Below are positions 1-7,851 of a stretch of DNA of 32,973 nt, one piece after another; position 1 is the first letter of the stretch, and the number at the start of each line of letters is the position of its first letter. The position numbers and the translations under genes are program-made. Origin of the DNA: Gulosibacter sp. 10 (GTDB taxonomy: Bacteria; Actinomycetota; Actinomycetes; Actinomycetales; Microbacteriaceae). A model generated the notes under the pieces. It was not told the origin of the DNA, did not search any database, and saw only the letters and a list, made by a program, of their open reading frames with translations. The DNA lies in contig NZ_FUIC01000042.1 of NCBI RefSeq assembly GCF_900163695.1, positions 1 to 32,973 on the forward strand, written 5' to 3'.

Positions 1-133
1 TCTGCTCGAAGCCGGCGGTTTCAGACCTCGACTACACCCTCGTTCGTGAAGAGCCATCAAACTGCGGGAAAGAGTGGGGATTTCCCCCTTAATGCGGTGA
101 CGGAGCTCATACTTTCGTACTGCATGCCGACAC

Positions 134-171
134 GGCGAAGGGGCCGGAAGCATTCTTCCGACCCCTTCGCC
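134..171 (-). terminator. Hairpin terminator downstream of first surface protein gene
   Basis: A 17-bp inverted repeat (arms 134-150 and 155-171) with a CATT loop and a single C/A mismatch lies just past the stop of the surface-protein gene. There is no clear T-run on the minus strand. The fold and position fit a terminator, and the arm core CCGGAAG recurs in the next terminator. Confidence 0.7.
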
Positions 172-198
172 GCCGCGTCAAGCGCGGGAACGGGATGT

Positions 199-1608
199 TC
201 AGCTCAGCTCGGCGCGACGACGCACGAGGTAGAGTCCGGCGCCTGCGGCCATGAGCACGAGACCCCCGCCGAGGAACACGGGCAGTGCCGGGTCGGCACC
301 GGTCTGCGCGAGTTCGCCGTCCTTCTCGTCACCCGCGCCCGGCTCGCCGGTCTCATCGCCGGCAGGCCCGTCGCCCGTCTCCCCGGGCTCGGAGCCGTCC
401 GTCGGCTCGGGCTCGTCGCCGGTCGGAGTCGGCTCCTCGTCCGTCGGCGCGGGCTCCTCCCCGCCCTCCTCCACCACGGCGAACGCCGCGACGGCCTCGA
501 CGATCTCGCCATCCTGCTCCTGCGAGACGCGGATCTCGTAGTCCCCGACGGGGATCGCCGCATCGGCCCCGTTCTCCGAGTAGACCAGCGTGCCGGCCAC
601 GCCGCCCTCGGCGTCGGCGAGCTGCTCCTCGCCGTCGACGTTCTCGACGTCCGCCCATTCCTCCTCGCCCGCGGAGCGGATGGAGAGCGCGAAGGGCGCT
701 TCCGGGAAGAATCCTTCGCCCGTGTAGGAGACGCCGTCGATCGTCTCCTCAGGGGTGTAGGACTCCTGCTCGACCCGCAACGACGCGTCGACCGGTGCGG
801 GCGTCTCGGCGCCATCGGTCACGGTGACGTCGATCCGGCGCTCGATGTGCGCGAGCTCGTCCCACGCGAGGACGGAGTAGTCGCCGGGCTCGGTGCCCTG
901 GTCGTAGACCTCGACCGTCACGTCGAACGCGCCGTTCTCGTCGGCCACGAGGGGGTTGGGGATGGAGCGCCCGACCGGCGCGTCGGTGCGCGGATCGTAG
1001 TCCGCCGCGAGGAGGTACACGTAGACCTCCGTGCCCGGCGTGAAGCCGGTGCCGCTCACCTGCAGCCCTTCGGCGTCGAGCTCCGCAGCCGTGATCTCCG
1101 TGGCCGACGAGATCTCGGGCCCCTCGATGGGCTCATCGCCCTCGACGACCTCGAAGCTCGCGGGCAGCACGCGGTCCTCTTCGCCCTCGCGCGAGACGGT
1201 CACCGTGAAGTCGATGACGCCGACCTCGACCGCCGCCGGGTCGCCGGTGCCGTTCACGATGTTGTACTCCACCGCGTCGCCTCGCACCGTGGTGCGCATC
1301 TCCGTGAGCGAGTCGACGACCACATCCCCGGCCTCCAGCCCCGTCACCGTCAGCACCACGCCCGGGTTCATGAACTCGACCTGCGTGACGGTCTGCGGCG
1401 AGACCGATACCTGCGCTTCGATGGCCTGCGGGCCGGCCTGCGCCTCGGGCGTGCGCACGTCCTCGCGCTCGAAGACCGTCCCGGCGGTCGTGATGCCCGG
1501 CAGGTCGGCGGATGCGGGGGCCGGCGGGGCCGATGCGAGTGCGGGCGGCGCGCCCAATGCGAATACCGAGAGCGCCGCGGCGGCGGCGAGCGTCAACGTG
1601 CTGTTCAA
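199..1608 (-). CDS. LAXTG cell-wall-anchored surface protein
   Basis: This is a 469-residue exported protein with a complete sorting signal. Residues 1-26 are a hydrophobic signal peptide ending near ALAS, but with no positive charge in the n-region. A beta-rich, acidic ectodomain follows. Its last module (about 273-375, YTPEETIDGVSYTGEGF to DYEIRVSQEQDGE) is shared with the neighbouring surface protein. A Pro/Glu/Asp/Thr/Gly-rich spacer (about 378-430) leads to LAQTG (433-437), a hydrophobic span and RRRAELS. LAXTG is the type of motif used by class E (housekeeping) sortases in high-GC actinobacteria. The start is TTG, with AGGAA about 8 nt upstream and no in-frame ATG or GTG before it. A Fur-family-like box lies 32 nt upstream. 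The ligand and function of the ectodomain are unknown; metal-related surface function is only suggested by the box. Confidence 0.85.
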   Translation of the reverse strand: MNSTLTLAAAAALSVFALGAPPALASAPPAPASADLPGITTAGTVFEREDVRTPEAQAGPQAIEAQVSVSPQTVTQVEFMNPGVVLTVTGLEAGDVVVDSLTEMRTTVRGDAVEYNIVNGTGDPAAVEVGVIDFTVTVSREGEEDRVLPASFEVVEGDEPIEGPEISSATEITAAELDAEGLQVSGTGFTPGTEVYVYLLAADYDPRTDAPVGRSIPNPLVADENGAFDVTVEVYDQGTEPGDYSVLAWDELAHIERRIDVTVTDGAETPAPVDASLRVEQESYTPEETIDGVSYTGEGFFPEAPFALSIRSAGEEEWADVENVDGEEQLADAEGGVAGTLVYSENGADAAIPVGDYEIRVSQEQDGEIVEAVAAFAVVEEGGEEPAPTDEEPTPTGDEPEPTDGSEPGETGDGPAGDETGEPGAGDEKDGELAQTGADPALPVFLGGGLVLMAAGAGLYLVRRRAELS

Positions 1609-1639
1609 GTGCGATTCCTTGCTCTGCGAATTTCCTAAT

Positions 1640-1654
1640 TGATTATCGTTATCA
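1640..1654 (-). promoter_or_regulatory. Fur/Zur-like box upstream of surface protein gene
   Basis: TGATTATCGTTATCA is a 7-1-7 near-palindrome matching the Fur-family consensus TGATAATnATTATCA at all but one position. It sits inside a longer repeat with ATTGAT/ATCAAT outer arms (1638-1656). On the minus strand it contains a -10-like GATAAT, so binding would block the promoter. It could serve Zur or Fur; the sequence alone does not decide. Confidence 0.55.
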
Positions 1655-1710
1655 ATACTAGAACATCTCGACGTCCTCCTCGCATGCCGACAGACGAGAG
1701 CGGGGAAAAC

Positions 1711-1748
1711 GACTGACGGGCCGGAAGTCTCCTTCCGGCCCGTCAGTC
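1711..1748 (-). terminator. Intrinsic terminator of second surface protein gene
   Basis: A perfect 17-bp stem (1711-1727 with 1732-1748) has a TCTC loop and is followed on the minus strand by GTTTTCCCC. It lies 33 nt beyond the stop codon of the upstream surface-protein gene, so the two paralogues are probably separate transcription units. Confidence 0.85.
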
Positions 1749-1780
1749 GTTCGGCTGCGTCGAGCGCAGCTCAGGGATGC

Positions 1781-2926
1781 TTAGCTCAGCTCCGCACGGC
1801 GGCGCACGAAGTAGAGTCCGGCACCTGCGGCCATGAGCACGAGGCCGCCGCCGAGGAACACGGGCAGTGCCGAATCGGCACCGGTCTGCGCGAGCTCGTC
1901 GTCGCCCTTGCCCTCGTCATCGGTCTGCGTGGGCTTCGTGTCGTCGGTCTCGGTCGGCGTCGGCTCGTCGGTCTCGGTCGGGACCGGCTCCTCGCCACCC
2001 TCTTCCGCGACCGTGAAGGCCGCGACGGCCTCGATGGTCTCGCCGTCGATCTCCTGCGAGACGCGGATCTCGTAGTCGCCCTCGGGGAACTCGGACGCGA
2101 TCTCGTTGACGTAGTAGTGGAGCGAGCCCGAGGCGATGCCCTCGCCGTCGGTCACCTGCTCGTTGTCGTCGACATTGTCGACGACCTGCCACTCGTCCTC
2201 GCCCGCGGCGCGGACCGAGAGGGTGAAGGCGGTCGAGGGCGCGAAGCCCTGGCCGATGTAGTCCACACCGTCGACGGTCTCGGCCGGGGTGTAGGTGTCC
2301 TTCTCGACGCCGAGCGTCGCCTCGACGGGCGCCGGGGTCTCGGTGTCGGTGGGCTCGGGGTCTTCCGTCTCGGTCGGCTCCGGGTCCTCGGTCTCCGTGG
2401 GCTCGGGGTCTTCCGTCTCGGTCGGCTCCGGGTCCTCGGTCTCGGTGGGCTCGGGGGCCTCTTCGCTGACGACGAAGATCTCGGTCTCGGCGGAAACGGG
2501 GTCGCCGTCCTCCGGAGTCTGCGAGATGCGGATCTTGTACTCGCCCTCGGGGAAGGGAGCCTGGACGCCGCCCTCGCGCAGGACTACCGCCCCGGCGACC
2601 CCGCCGTTCTCATCGGCGACCTGCGCCTGACCGGTGACCTCCTGCCACGTCTCGCCGCCGTCGGTGCTGATCTCGGCGATGAACGCCACCTCCGCGAGGA
2701 AGCCCGTGCCGGTGTAGGGGACGCCGTTCTCGGCGGTCTCGGCCGGCGTGTAGTGGCTCTGCGTGGTGGCGACGCCAGCGGCCTGCGTGCCGACATCGGT
2801 GCTCTCGGTGGGCTGGTCCGTCTCGGCCGGCGCGGCGAAGGCCGCCACCGGCGTGAACACGGCGCCGCACACGAGTGCAGCGCCTGCGAAGGCGGCACCG
2901 GCGGTGCGCTTACGAAGCTTGATCAT
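1781..2926 (-). CDS. LAXTG cell-wall-anchored surface protein with PTETEDPE repeats
   Basis: This is a 381-residue exported protein. The start was set at MIKLRKR, because AGGAAGAGA lies 10 nt upstream and this start gives a classical signal peptide (charged n-region, hydrophobic core, AFAAPAE cleavage region). A start at 2983 would put 19 unneeded residues in front. It carries two copies of the YTPAET...DYEIRVSQ module, separated by a PTETEDPE repeat linker. A Thr/Asp-rich stalk and the sorting signal follow: LAQTG (about 345-349), a hydrophobic span and RRRAELS. The last 38 residues are almost identical to those of the downstream neighbour, so the two genes are tandem paralogues. It is probably linked to peptidoglycan by a class E sortase, which is not in this window. 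The role is unknown; adhesin or binding-protein scaffold is a guess. Confidence 0.85.
   Translation of the reverse strand: MIKLRKRTAGAAFAGAALVCGAVFTPVAAFAAPAETDQPTESTDVGTQAAGVATTQSHYTPAETAENGVPYTGTGFLAEVAFIAEISTDGGETWQEVTGQAQVADENGGVAGAVVLREGGVQAPFPEGEYKIRISQTPEDGDPVSAETEIFVVSEEAPEPTETEDPEPTETEDPEPTETEDPEPTETEDPEPTDTETPAPVEATLGVEKDTYTPAETVDGVDYIGQGFAPSTAFTLSVRAAGEDEWQVVDNVDDNEQVTDGEGIASGSLHYYVNEIASEFPEGDYEIRVSQEIDGETIEAVAAFTVAEEGGEEPVPTETDEPTPTETDDTKPTQTDDEGKGDDELAQTGADSALPVFLGGGLVLMAAGAGLYFVRRRAELS
2349..2457 (-). repeat. 48-bp coding tandem repeat (two 24-bp sub-units)
   Basis: The linker of the second surface protein is built from 24-bp units encoding PTETEDPE. Alternate units use different synonymous codons, so the exact DNA period is 48 bp: copies at 2349-2396 and 2397-2444 plus a partial third. 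It is a likely site of length variation by slippage or recombination. Confidence 0.85.
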
Positions 2927-2997
2927 GCGTTCGTTGTCTCTTCCTGCAATGCCGCACACAAGGATGGCAGCGGCGTTCAACATTTCCTAAGCGAAAG

Positions 2998-3025
2998 GTT
3001 ATCTTTCCGTGACCTTGTAGCGCAA
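2998..3025 (-). promoter_or_regulatory. Candidate promoter of second surface protein gene
   Basis: On the minus strand TTGCGC (3020-3025), a 16-nt spacer and GATAAC (2998-3003) form a sigma-70-like promoter, which gives a leader of about 65 nt before the start at 2926. The leader shares TTAGGAAAT with the corresponding region of the first surface protein gene. Confidence 0.4.
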
Positions 3026-3059
3026 TAGCACTTTCGGCTGATACGTCATCCGGGGAAAC

Positions 3060-3099
3060 GCGAATGCGGGCCGGAGCCGAGGCTCCGACCCGCATTCGC
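3060..3099 (-). terminator. Terminator of rplJ-rplL operon
   Basis: An 18-bp stem (3060-3077 with 3082-3099) with one C/A mismatch and a CGAG loop is followed on the minus strand by GTTTCCCC. A second short hairpin (3100-3107 with 3113-3120) sits between it and the rplL stop. rpoB does not follow, so the operon ends here. Confidence 0.8.
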
Positions 3100-3133
3100 G
3101 GTGTCGCGGTGGGCGACACCGGTCAAGCAGAGA

Positions 3134-3520
3134 CTACTTGAGGGTCACCGACGCGCCGGCGGCCTCGAGGGCCTCCTTCGCCTTCTCGGCGTCTTCCTTG
3201 CTGGCGCCCTCGAGGACGGCCTTGGGCGCACCGTCGACGAGCGCCTTGGCCTCGCCGAGGCCGAGCGAGGTGAGGCCGCGGACCTCCTTGATGACCTGGA
3301 TCTTCTTGTCGCCGGCCGACTCGAGCACGACGTCGAACTCGGTCTGCTCCTCCTCGGCGGGGGCGGCGTCGCCACCGGCAGCGCCGGCAGCGGCAACGGC
3401 GACCGGAGCCGCAGCGGTGACGTCGAAGGTCTCCTCGAAGAGCTTCACGAAGTCGCTGAGCTCGATGAGGGTGAGGTCCTTGAACTGTTCGATGAGCTCT
3501 TCAGCGGTGAGCTTTGCCAT
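3134..3520 (-). CDS. rplL: Large ribosomal subunit protein bL12 (L7/L12)
   Basis: The 128-residue stalk protein recruits translation GTPases to the large subunit. The N-terminal dimerisation and L10-binding part is [20 protein letters not shown]. It is followed by an Ala/Gly-rich hinge (about 36-57) and the conserved C-terminal domain with EKTEFDVVL-like and [20 protein letters not shown] segments. Length is normal for the family. AAGGAGAAAAC lies in front of the ATG. It lies 45 nt downstream of rplJ and shares its transcript. A strong terminator follows at once, so it is not co-transcribed with rpoBC here. Confidence 0.98.
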   Translation of the reverse strand: MAKLTAEELIEQFKDLTLIELSDFVKLFEETFDVTAAAPVAVAAAGAAGGDAAPAEEEQTEFDVVLESAGDKKIQVIKEVRGLTSLGLGEAKALVDGAPKAVLEGASKEDAEKAKEALEAAGASVTLK

Positions 3521-3565
3521 GAGTTTTCTCCTTGTTGTGATTCTTGCCGCAGCGTCCGGGACGGA

Positions 3566-4081
3566 CTAGTTCGCGGACTCCTGCTTTTCGCGCAGCGCCT
3601 CGACGGTGCGAACCGCCTTGGCCGCGGGCGCGGTGAACATGTATGCGGCGCCAAACAGCGAGGCCTTGAACGCGCCGGCAAGCTTGCCGAGCAGCATTTC
3701 GCGGGACTCGAGGTTGGCCAGCTTGTCGACATCCTCCGCGGTGAGCACGGCGCCATCGAAGTAGCCGGCCTTGATCACCAGGTTGGGGTTGTCCTTGGCG
3801 AAGTCGCGCAGCGCCTTGGCCGCGTCGACTACCTCACCCTTGACGAACGCGATAGCGGTCGGGCCGGTGAAGTCGTCGTCAAGCCCTTCGATCCCGGCGT
3901 TGTTGGCCGCGATCTTGGCGAGCGTGTTCTTCGCCACGGCGTAGTTGGCTGACTCACCGATGGAACGACGCAGCTCCTTGAGCTGGGTCACGGTGAGACC
4001 GCGGTACTCAGTCAGCACGATGGCCGAAGAGCTCTCGAATTCCTTCGTGAGCTCAGCGACGGTAGCTTCCTTAGTCGCCAT
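3566..4081 (-). CDS. rplJ: Large ribosomal subunit protein uL10
   Basis: The 171-residue protein forms the base of the ribosomal stalk and holds the L7/L12 dimers through its C-terminal helix. The start at [15 protein letters not shown] is chosen because AGAGAGGAGA lies at proper distance. The longer open frame upstream runs through the L10 leader and is not protein-like. The conserved [21 protein letters not shown] and KNTLAKIA segments are present. It is the first gene of the rplJ-rplL operon and is preceded by an mRNA structure that probably gives autogenous control by the L10/L12 complex. Confidence 0.97.
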   Translation of the reverse strand: MATKEATVAELTKEFESSSAIVLTEYRGLTVTQLKELRRSIGESANYAVAKNTLAKIAANNAGIEGLDDDFTGPTAIAFVKGEVVDAAKALRDFAKDNPNLVIKAGYFDGAVLTAEDVDKLANLESREMLLGKLAGAFKASLFGAAYMFTAPAAKAVRTVEALREKQESAN

Positions 4082-4099
4082 GGGTCTCCTCTCTTCTGT

Positions 4100-4215
4100 A
4101 TCGCACGCCAAAAGCGGGTGCTTTTCGCGTACCGCTCGTGCTGCTCCGGAAGAGCCGCCCCGCAACAGAAAACGCTCCGGCGCAGATGGCCGGAGCGGAG
4201 TCGCGCACCCGCTCA
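4100..4215 (-). promoter_or_regulatory. L10-type mRNA leader
   Basis: In the 5' untranslated region of rplJ, AGCGGGTGC (4113-4121) pairs with GCACCCGCT (4205-4213). This encloses a 9-bp hairpin, 4173-4181 with 4189-4197, with a 7-nt loop. A closing stem, an internal hairpin and a position just before rplJ match the known ribosomal L10 leader, which binds the L10(L12) complex and represses translation. The pairing is seen in the sequence; the assignment follows from family knowledge. Confidence 0.75.
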
Positions 4216-4299
4216 GAACACGGGATGCGCTTGCTACAGTCACCTGCGCTGGCCGTCCTGTCGAGGAACCTTCGTTCGGCTGCCGTGTCGAAACACGCA

Positions 4300-4355
4300 T
4301 GCCGAGCACCAGCGGTCTAAGGCTGTTGATCAGTGTAGGGGCAATTCGAGCCCGC
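4300..4355 (-). promoter_or_regulatory. Likely promoter region of rplJ-rplL
   Basis: The 342-bp gap between rplJ and the next gene upstream holds the L10 leader and, in this stretch, a minus-strand TTGCCC followed 17 nt later by CTTAGA, a weak sigma-70-like pair. No other gene is seen in the gap. Confidence 0.3.
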
Positions 4356-4423
4356 GCGCAAGAGGCCCGAGGAAGAACGGCCCGCGCCTCCGCAGCACCG
4401 GGCCCGCATCCCGCACGGCCGCC

Positions 4424-4765
4424 TCAGAAGCTGCGGTGCACCTGCGTGTTGCTCCCGAGCCGCTCGCGCGGGTCGCGGCTGTTGTCGCCGTCGATCCGGC
4501 GCTTGCGGGTGCCGACGATCTTGTTGACCTTCTGGTCGTAGCTCTGGAGGTTCGCGACCTCGCTGGCGGACTTGTGCTCGTACTCGTAGCGCTTGTCGTG
4601 GTTGCGGTAGCGCCGCATCTTCGCGCCGTAGAAGAGCACGCCGGCGAGCGGCCCGGCGAGGAGCAGGTAGAGGATGTTCTCGCTGTCGCCGGAGGAGTCG
4701 GCGAGCGGCACCGACTGCAGGTGCTGCGCGGTGTCGAAGAGGACGGTCAACAGATCGGGGCTCAT
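4424..4765 (-). CDS. Small single-span membrane protein of SPFH operon
   Basis: This 113-residue protein is of unknown family. A hydrophobic segment (about 31-48, ILYLLLAGPLAGVLFYGA) is followed by a strongly basic, Tyr- and Asn-rich C-terminal part (MRRYRNHDKRYEYEHKS, then KRRIDGDNSRDPRERLGS), which suggests one membrane helix with a cytoplasmic tail. It starts 13 nt after the zinc-ribbon gene, whose end carries its AGAAGGAA ribosome site, so the two are translated from one message. As last gene of the SPFH/zinc-ribbon operon it probably works in the same membrane complex. No catalytic motif is seen. Confidence 0.75.
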   Translation of the reverse strand: MSPDLLTVLFDTAQHLQSVPLADSSGDSENILYLLLAGPLAGVLFYGAKMRRYRNHDKRYEYEHKSASEVANLQSYDQKVNKIVGTRKRRIDGDNSRDPRERLGSNTQVHRSF

Positions 4766-4778
4766 GGGGGCGTTCCTT

Positions 4779-6344
4779 CTACGTGAAGAGCACCGCGAAC
4801 GCGATGGCGGCGCTGGCCGCGGTGCCGAGGATGCTGATCAGCGTCGAGACGCCGATGAGGCGGGCCTTGTGCACGGGCACGCTGCCCATCGTGGCGCCGG
4901 TGCGGCCGTTCACGGCGACGTAATGCGTGAACGCCTGCCCGTTCTTGACCTCGAAGTAGCTGTAGAGCCACACCGGCACGTAGAGCGAGACCCAGCGGGA
5001 TCCGTGCACCACCAGCTCCTCGTTCCGCCACCGCACCCCGCGGTCGTACCGGCGGATGGTCTCCCCCGCCCTGCTGCGGGCGATGGAGAGCACCCGCCCG
5101 TTGGCCATCGGCTCGACGGCGGCGACGTCGAGATCGCGCCGCTCGGAGGTGAACCCCCGCAGGTAGTTCGCGTTGTACGACACCGCCTTCTTCGTGTCGA
5201 AGGGCTGGATGGCGTTGATCACGTTGTTCGTGTTGAGCTTGACGTCCTGGTTCGCGCGCTCCCCCGAGGACTCGATGAGCACGTCGTCCACGGCGATGTC
5301 GAACTTGCGGCCGAGCTCGTACACGTCGGCATCGTAGACCCGGTAGCGGTTCTTGTCCGTGCCCCGCATGTACGAGCGGGTCTGGATCTCGCCCTGGCCG
5401 CGCAGGTCGACCGAGGCGTTCGCATCCATCGCCAGGTAGGGCATGTAGACGCCGACGACCTCTTCGGGGGCGAACTCGTGCACGAACTTGGGATTCGCGA
5501 AGAACTTCCGCGCGCCGACGAACTCGCGGATGTTCTCGACGGCCTGCTCCTTGGTGATGGAGAAGGGCAGGAGGCCGTCCGGCACCGCGCCGTTCGGCAT
5601 CTGCCGGTTGATGGAGAGCGTGTTGCGGCACCAGTGGCAGCGCGACTGCGTCGCCTCCGCCGTGTTGACCACCACATCCGCGCCGCACGCCTGGCACTTG
5701 AGCGTGACGACGTCCTCCGTCGACTCCTGGATGCGGGTCGCGCCCGACCCCATGTGGATGCCGCGGAGCTGGTTGATCGGGGAGTCGAACCCGAAGGTCT
5801 CCTCGATCGTGGCCTCGGCCCACTCGTACCGGCAGAACTGGCAGATGAGCGTGCCGCTCGAGGGCCGCGGGACGACTTCGGTCGAGCCGCACTTCGGGCA
5901 CTTGTCGAGGCCGTCCCGCTTCTTGGCCGAGGTGTCCGTGACCTTGATGCCGGGACCGCCCGCCGGAGGCGCCGCCTCGCCGGGGCGCTGCTCCCCGCTC
6001 CGCTCCCCCGGACCGGGATGCTGGCCCGGCACGCCCTGCGGAGGGTGCTGTCCGGGCATGCCCTGCGGCGCGCCTCCGGGTTGAGTGACAGGCCCCGCCG
6101 GAGCCCCCGGCTGCCCGCCCGGCGCGTACTGGCCGGCGGGCGCGGCTTGCGGGAACCCCTGCTGGCCGTTGCCCTGGGCGGGATGGCTCTGCTGCGACCC
6201 GGACATGGGCGCTCCTGTCTCCGGGGAACGCGATGGCTGATCGTCGTTCAGCCCGATCGAGTCCTGCACCGACTCCGGGAGATACGACAGCGCAGCGCCG
6301 AGCGGGCTGTTCCTCAGCCCCTTTCGCCACGGGAAGTCAACCAC
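4779..6344 (-). CDS. TFIIB-type zinc-ribbon membrane protein (YdjG-like)
   Basis: This 521-residue protein has a Gln/Gly/Pro-rich N-terminus (about 45-130) and then two zinc ribbons: CPKC...CQFC near 144-165, and CQAC...CHWC near 207-232. A conserved beta-rich domain covers about 235-480. A C-terminal hydrophobic span (about 498-521, LIGVSTLISILGTAASAAIAFAVLF) is a tail anchor. The start is GTG, supported by GGAAGGGA 4 nt upstream. Proteins of this kind occur with SPFH proteins in bacterial membrane-stress operons (Bacillus ydjFGHI). The gene lies 40 nt behind an SPFH gene and 13 nt before a small membrane protein. The biochemical role of this family is not settled; a part in organising or recruiting proteins at stressed membrane is an inference. 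Confidence 0.82.
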   Translation of the reverse strand: MVDFPWRKGLRNSPLGAALSYLPESVQDSIGLNDDQPSRSPETGAPMSGSQQSHPAQGNGQQGFPQAAPAGQYAPGGQPGAPAGPVTQPGGAPQGMPGQHPPQGVPGQHPGPGERSGEQRPGEAAPPAGGPGIKVTDTSAKKRDGLDKCPKCGSTEVVPRPSSGTLICQFCRYEWAEATIEETFGFDSPINQLRGIHMGSGATRIQESTEDVVTLKCQACGADVVVNTAEATQSRCHWCRNTLSINRQMPNGAVPDGLLPFSITKEQAVENIREFVGARKFFANPKFVHEFAPEEVVGVYMPYLAMDANASVDLRGQGEIQTRSYMRGTDKNRYRVYDADVYELGRKFDIAVDDVLIESSGERANQDVKLNTNNVINAIQPFDTKKAVSYNANYLRGFTSERRDLDVAAVEPMANGRVLSIARSRAGETIRRYDRGVRWRNEELVVHGSRWVSLYVPVWLYSYFEVKNGQAFTHYVAVNGRTGATMGSVPVHKARLIGVSTLISILGTAASAAIAFAVLFT

Positions 6345-6384
6345 CGCGTCCCTTCCATCCTGTATTCGAGTTGCCGACCGGCGA

Positions 6385-7680
6385 TCAGCCCAGGCCGAGC
6401 GCGCGGTTCTTCGCCGCGTCGTAGTCTTCCTGCGTGATGAGCCCCTGGTCGAGCATCTGCTTGTACTGCGCGAGCTTGGCGATGCTGTCGTCGCCGTTCT
6501 GCTGCGGCTGACCCTGCTGGCCCTGCGGCGCCTGCTGCTGCGGGGCCTGCTGGCCCTGGGCGGGCTGCTGCTGGCCCTGCTGCTGCGGAGGCTGCTGACC
6601 GCCCTGCTGCTGTTGCTGCTGGAAGGGGTTCTGATACGGGGCCGGCTGGTTGGGGTTCTGCTGGAAGTTCATGGCGCCGCCGGCGGCGTTCATGCCCATG
6701 CCCATCATCGCGATACCCTGACCTCCCGAGTTCTCGCCCGCGCTCTCGAAGCCGCGCGCGACCGACTGCTGCAGGAAGGACTGGCCGCGGGCGCCCGACA
6801 GCGCATCCGCCTTCTGCGCGTCTGCGAGCAGCTTCTTCGTGGTCTCGTCGTACTCGATCGCCTGGATGGCGGTCTTGACGATGACGAGGCCGCGGTCGCT
6901 CGACCACTGGTAGCCCTCCTCCACGGCGGCCGAGAGCGACTGCGCGAAGCCGAGCGCGTCGCCCTGGATGCGCGACATGCGGTTGCCCTTGTTCGGGTCG
7001 TTCGTGTAGTTCGAGAAGGCCGGGGCCAGCGACGAGACGACCTCGTTGAACAGCTGCGCGCCCGCGGGGTTGTCGATGTCGCCGAAGTCGAAGACCTTCG
7101 GGCTCGCGCTCGTGTAGGCCTGGGGGACGAAGTTGCGGACGAACAGGATGGGGTCGACGATGCGGAGCGTGTAGGTGCCGCGCGTGATCGCGCCCACCTG
7201 TGTGCCGAGGTACGCATCGTCCCAGTAGATCTCCGACTGCGTGCCGAAGCGGTTGTTCGGGATCTCCTTGAGGTTCACGTAGAACGCCATCTGCTGGCTG
7301 CCGGGGCGGCCGCCGTGCTTGAAGCGCTCCCACGAGGTGCCGACGGTCGAGGAGAGGAAGCCGCCGCCGGTGAAGACCGACTTGGAGTCCTGGCTCTGCG
7401 GCTCGAAGACGAAGCCTCCCGGCTGGGCGATGAAGCCGGTGATGCCGCCGTCCTCCATCGTGATGAGGCCGAAGCCCTCCGGCACCAGGATCTTGCTGCC
7501 GCTCGTGATGACGTGCTCCGAGCCCCGAGTGTTGGACCCGCGCCCGGCGTTCTGGCCGTTCGCGACGGCCGGGAAGATCGCGGCCGTCGGCGGAAGATTG
7601 CGCGGCGGCTCCAGGAAGTCGATCCACTGGTCGGCGAACATGCCGCCGATCGCACCGCTAAACGCCTGAATGAATCCCAT
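6385..7680 (-). CDS. SPFH-domain protein with C-terminal SHOCT (YdjI-like)
   Basis: This is a 431-residue protein. The SPFH-like core (about 1-300) begins MGFIQAFSGAIGGMFADQW and contains the ITSGSKILVPEGFGLI and VRNFVPQAY segments. A Gln/Pro-rich linker (about 340-395) with CAG-type codon runs follows. The last 30 residues, IAKLAQYKQMLDQGLITQEDYDAAK, are a SHOCT oligomerisation motif. The start at 7680 is supported by GAAGGGGAACCG. Upstream in-frame codons extend towards the opposite-strand nnrE gene and are not real. SPFH proteins form membrane-associated oligomeric rings or microdomains. As first gene of a three-gene operon with the zinc-ribbon protein it matches the ydjG-ydjI arrangement, but no pspA is seen next to it. 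Confidence 0.88.
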   Translation of the reverse strand: MGFIQAFSGAIGGMFADQWIDFLEPPRNLPPTAAIFPAVANGQNAGRGSNTRGSEHVITSGSKILVPEGFGLITMEDGGITGFIAQPGGFVFEPQSQDSKSVFTGGGFLSSTVGTSWERFKHGGRPGSQQMAFYVNLKEIPNNRFGTQSEIYWDDAYLGTQVGAITRGTYTLRIVDPILFVRNFVPQAYTSASPKVFDFGDIDNPAGAQLFNEVVSSLAPAFSNYTNDPNKGNRMSRIQGDALGFAQSLSAAVEEGYQWSSDRGLVIVKTAIQAIEYDETTKKLLADAQKADALSGARGQSFLQQSVARGFESAGENSGGQGIAMMGMGMNAAGGAMNFQQNPNQPAPYQNPFQQQQQQGGQQPPQQQGQQQPAQGQQAPQQQAPQGQQGQPQQNGDDSIAKLAQYKQMLDQGLITQEDYDAAKNRALGLG

Positions 7681-7851
7681 CGGTTCCCCTTCGTCTCGAG
7701 TGTGAGCAAGGGTAACGGAGCCCTCCGACATGTCGCTGTGCCGGGGCCTCGGAATGCGCTCGACGTCGCATGCCCCGCGGGAGATATCCGCCTGCCGGAT
7801 GACGCTGGCCCGAGTGCAACTATCGGCGGCCGTCGGTGGGAGACTGGTCCC

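Noticed and set aside
1-60. Start of a minus-strand gene running off the window edge (ATG near 57)
   Set aside because: Only about 19 codons, no ribosome site and no recognisable sequence.
46-1638. 530-residue open frame on the plus strand over the first surface protein
   Set aside because: Composition is Arg/Gly/Leu-rich shadow of the minus-strand gene, which has a signal peptide and sorting signal.
2349-2457. Regular repeat considered as CRISPR
   Set aside because: No unique spacers; it is an in-frame coding repeat of PTETEDPE.
3135-4081. Missing rpoB after rplL as a sign of deletion
   Set aside because: A strong terminator follows rplL and separated rplJL and rpoBC units are known in actinobacteria, so nothing abnormal can be claimed.
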